A DNA stretch of 64,000 nt, taken from Thermodesulfobium sp. 4217-1 (GTDB taxonomy: Bacteria; Thermodesulfobiota; Thermodesulfobiia; Thermodesulfobiales; Thermodesulfobiaceae). How positions within the stretch are numbered: the first letter of the stretch is position 1; the number at the start of each line of letters is the position of its first letter. Below the pieces are notes generated by a model that saw only the letters and a list, made by a program, of their open reading frames with translations, ran no database searches and was not told the origin of the DNA. The translations under genes and the position numbers were made by a program. Positions 61,694 through 64,000 of this stretch are shown here, one piece after another. The DNA lies in contig NZ_JBAGBW010000005.1 of assembly GCF_039822205.1 (NCBI RefSeq), forward strand, positions 25,689-89,688, given 5' to 3'.

Positions 61694-62764
61694 TTACTTA
61701 TCTCCCTCCTTCTTCTTGCCAAATACAGATCGGCCAACAAGGTGGGCAGCGACGCCTAAGGCAGTTACAGCTGCAGCGACTGTGCCAACTGTTTCAGATG
61801 GAACTCCACCAATGCCTGGCAGATTGACATCATTTGACTTAACATAAAGAGGAGAAAAACCAGCATAAAATTCTGGTTGTGAGCATCCCGCACAAGGTGC
61901 GCTAGCTTTTATACACCAGCTTACATTTTCATTAAAACCTCTTGATGGGCAATCACTAAAAGTAAACGGCCCCTTGCAACCTTTTAGATAAAGACAATAG
62001 TCTGCTTGTTTTGGATCGCCATAATCGGTCACAAACTCGCCGCGCTCAAAGTGCGCCCTTCTTGGACAGTTGTCGTGAATAATAGAGCCAAAAAACATTA
62101 ATGGTCTTTGGTGAATATCAAGTGGCGGAGCCTTTTTAAAGGTAAGATAGTAAACGATAGTTCCAGCCAAATGATCTGGATTGCATGGACATAGAGGAAG
62201 GTTAATAACCTTATCTTTTCCAAGAACCTCAGCTACTCCTCTGCCTTTAGAAGGACAGTCTTGAACCACGCCGCCCCATGTAGCGCATGAGCCAAGCGCA
62301 ATAACTACGGCAGCATTCTTATAAGCTTCTTTGAGGGTATCAATTACGGGTTTTCTTGCGGGGTTGGTAGCACTTTCGGTGCCGACAGTACAAAATAGAG
62401 GATCTGCGGTAGGGATTGAACCCTCAACCACCAAAACATATCCGCCTGCTTTTATAGCATCGTCTAAGGCCTTGTCTGCAACGTATCCGGTACCAAACAT
62501 AACTGTATCCTGATACTTTAAACTGATAGTATCTAACAAAATCTGAGCTGGAGTAGGTTCAGATGAATTGAGAAATGCCTCAGTATCACCAGAACAGCTT
62601 TGGGCTTCTATCCAGACAACTGGAGCCTTTTTACTAGCATTTTCGACTGCATCAGCAATCTTTGGAGCAAAAGATTCACTCAAACCCAAATATACGGCCA
62701 TCGCCGCACAGGCTTTCATAAAATCCCTTCTACTAACCTTATTCTTAGTTAAACTTGATAACAA
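61694..62764 (-). CDS. [NiFe] hydrogenase small subunit, Tat-exported
   Basis: A 356-residue Fe-S subunit. The Tat signal (VSRRDFMKACAA, residues 10-21) is followed by the cluster-binding domain and ends in one C-terminal membrane helix (about 325-345). The start is TTG, nine bases after an AAGGGGG site. In the proximal-cluster motif the second Cys of C-x2-C is replaced by Asp: C57-S-G-D60, instead of C-T-G-C. The other cluster Cys are in place (SCATWGG, CPCNPDH, CKGPFTFSDC, CAGC). Confidence 0.93.
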   Translation of the reverse strand: MLSSLTKNKVSRRDFMKACAAMAVYLGLSESFAPKIADAVENASKKAPVVWIEAQSCSGDTEAFLNSSEPTPAQILLDTISLKYQDTVMFGTGYVADKALDDAIKAGGYVLVVEGSIPTADPLFCTVGTESATNPARKPVIDTLKEAYKNAAVVIALGSCATWGGVVQDCPSKGRGVAEVLGKDKVINLPLCPCNPDHLAGTIVYYLTFKKAPPLDIHQRPLMFFGSIIHDNCPRRAHFERGEFVTDYGDPKQADYCLYLKGCKGPFTFSDCPSRGFNENVSWCIKASAPCAGCSQPEFYAGFSPLYVKSNDVNLPGIGGVPSETVGTVAAAVTALGVAAHLVGRSVFGKKKEGDK

Positions 62765-63103
62765 AAAACAACACCCCCTTCATGAAGGTAAGAATTCTTG
62801 AAGCAAAAAGCCAAATCGTTGTTTTTCTGTTACCCCTCCTCTCTTTTTGTGAAGAGCCATACTTAAAGTCGTAAGGCAAAACCCTTCATGAGATTTACCA
62901 CATTTTAATCCTTAAACAGAAATTATAACATGAATTTTGAATTTTTTATAAATTCTGATAATTCAAATAATTTTTCTGCTTATGTATAAATAAACAAAAT
63001 AAATACTAAACCGAAATAAGAGTTTTGTCCAGTAAAAACACCACTCTAAAATCAAAATAAATTTTAAATATTGAAATAACTATTTTAGGCTGGCTATTAG
63101 AGG
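62765..63103. other. Intergenic region upstream of the hydrogenase operon
   Basis: About 340 bases. It should hold the hydrogenase promoter. A 12-bp perfect palindrome CCTTCATGAAGG (62777-62788) overlaps the ribosome binding site of the small subunit gene, and a partial copy (CCCTTCATGAG) occurs at about 62881. The rest is AT-rich. I see no RNA gene and no open frame that I can defend. Confidence 0.4.
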
Positions 63104-64000
63104 TTAAGTTCTATCTAAGTAATTTATATATTCTCTTACTCCCGTTTCAAGATCGTACTCAGGATTGTACCCTATAAAAGACCTTGCCCTTGAAATATCA
63201 GCTTGTGTAAGATTTTGATAAAAATTATAAGGACAATCAAAGTATTCCACATTTATATCCTTCTTGGTAGTATCAGAGATTATTTTTACGATATCGTTAA
63301 ACGATCTTGCGCTACCAGTGGCTATGTTGAATATACCTGATACATCGCTTTCCATCGCTCTTACGTTTGCATTTATTACGTCTTGGATATACACAAAATC
63401 TCTTTTTTGCTCACCGTATTTGAAAAGTCTCGGATTCTCGCCTCTTTTTATTTTTAAATACATCTGTCTTATCATACTTGCGTACTCCCCCTTAAAATCC
63501 TCACCAGGGCCATACACATTAAAATATCTCATGCCGCAAACTTGGACATCAGGGTTTATTTTCATAAATTTCAGCGTCATCATATCCATAACATATTTTG
63601 AAAAACCATAAACGTTTTCAGGCACAAGACCGCTTTCTTCTTTCTGAGGAGCAGGAGAATTGCCGTAAACCGCTGCGCTAGATGCATATACTACTTTCGA
63701 CTTAGAGCTTCTTGCACAATCAAGCAAATATTTAAATGACTCAGCATTTACCCTCATAACAAGACCCTGATCTAAAACTCTTGTGTCAGATATAGCTCCT
63801 TCATGAAATATAACGTCAAACCTATAGCTTTTTAGTCTCTCCCAGACCTCCTTCAAAGATATATCAGCAGTTATTACCTCGCCCTTAAAACCCAAAAGAT
63901 TCTTAAAATGACCGCTCGAAAAGTCATCAAGAGCAAATATCTCATAAGTTGGAAAATGATCTTCAAGGGCCTTTGCTAAACTTGAACCGATAAAACCAGC
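63104..64000 (-). CDS. hldD: ADP-glyceromanno-heptose 6-epimerase, 5' end cut
   Basis: The reverse frame runs to the window edge and gives about 298 residues; the ATG and first few codons lie outside. It keeps AGFIGS (the last part of the NAD-binding GxxGxxG), a HEGAISDTR segment, SSAAVYGN, the catalytic Y-x3-K in YGFSKY and RYFNVYGPGEDFKGEYASM, all HldD features. It makes the heptose of lipopolysaccharide inner core, so it supports a diderm cell. Confidence 0.88.
   Translation of the reverse strand, partial: AGFIGSSLAKALEDHFPTYEIFALDDFSSGHFKNLLGFKGEVITADISLKEVWERLKSYRFDVIFHEGAISDTRVLDQGLVMRVNAESFKYLLDCARSSKSKVVYASSAAVYGNSPAPQKEESGLVPENVYGFSKYVMDMMTLKFMKINPDVQVCGMRYFNVYGPGEDFKGEYASMIRQMYLKIKRGENPRLFKYGEQKRDFVYIQDVINANVRAMESDVSGIFNIATGSARSFNDIVKIISDTTKKDINVEYFDCPYNFYQNLTQADISRARSFIGYNPEYDLETGVREYINYLDRT

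Noticed and set aside
62777-62788. 12-bp palindrome at the hydrogenase ribosome binding site as a regulator site
   Set aside because: It can only form a 4-bp RNA stem, and its second partial copy at about 62881 is not a palindrome; too weak to call.

Overview
The window is about 64 kb of AT-rich, densely packed bacterial DNA with no insertion sequence, prophage or CRISPR array that I can see. The gene content points to an anaerobic, hydrogen-using, diderm bacterium. It has a Tat-exported periplasmic [NiFe] hydrogenase with a cytochrome b subunit, a ferredoxin-linked 2-oxoacid oxidoreductase, ADP-forming acyl-CoA synthetase, a small siroheme sulfite reductase, rubredoxin/rubrerythrin and hemerythrin. 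HldD and a SurA-like chaperone imply an outer membrane. TrpB2, ADP-forming acyl-CoA synthetase and an archaeal-like family B DNA polymerase are common in thermophiles. From memory this resembles Thermodesulfobium-type sulfate reducers; that is an inference from gene content, not an identification.

Layout. 1-6.2 kb: two tandem DsrE-like genes, then a reverse block (iron alcohol dehydrogenase, cupin, iron-sulfur flavoprotein), a membrane protein, a geranylgeranyl-reductase-like flavoprotein and a rubredoxin-rubrerythrin operon. 6.2-9.4 kb: a GGDEF-like protein with a destroyed active site next to bacteriohemerythrin, then trpB2. 9.4-17.5 kb: a long reverse cluster of WalJ-like MBL hydrolase, RNase HIII, a lone V4R protein, a membrane NERD-like protein, PanD, family B polymerase, alpha/beta hydrolase, an MFS exporter and a YdbC/PC4 protein. 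17.7-21.7 kb: a copper operon with a clear promoter and CsoR-type operator (CopA, cupredoxin, glutaredoxin-like protein, CopZ, CsoR). 21.7-26.7 kb: poorly known genes, a GH18 protein and twin iron-sulfur flavoproteins. 26.8-32.8 kb: a molybdenum oxidoreductase operon in the order B-C-A-chaperone, like ttrBCA of tetrathionate reductase. 33-37.3 kb: Usp, small sulfite reductase, cupin, NicO-like transporter, SurA-like protein and ACR3 arsenite exporter. 37.6 kb: initiator tRNA-fMet. 38-51.5 kb: mixed housekeeping genes (MFS, PlsC, rhomboid, double-HU protein, MetF, SHMT, TsaC, antiporter, PabB/PabC). 51.6-62.8 kb: glycerate kinase, then the energy block: Kor/Vor operon, P-loop ATPase, acyl-CoA synthetase, hydrogenase protease, SprA-like protein and the hydrogenase operon. 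The right edge holds a partial hldD.

How it fits together. Hydrogenase would feed electrons from H2 through its cytochrome b to the quinone pool, and the Ttr-like complex could be one quinol-linked reductase using them. The Kor/Vor complex and ADP-forming synthetase form a ferredoxin-generating, ATP-yielding route from 2-oxoacids, or its reverse in CO2 fixation. Many start codons are GTG or TTG; I moved several starts to internal codons preceded by a proper ribosome binding site. Genes overlap by a few bases or end head-to-head with shared bidirectional terminators.
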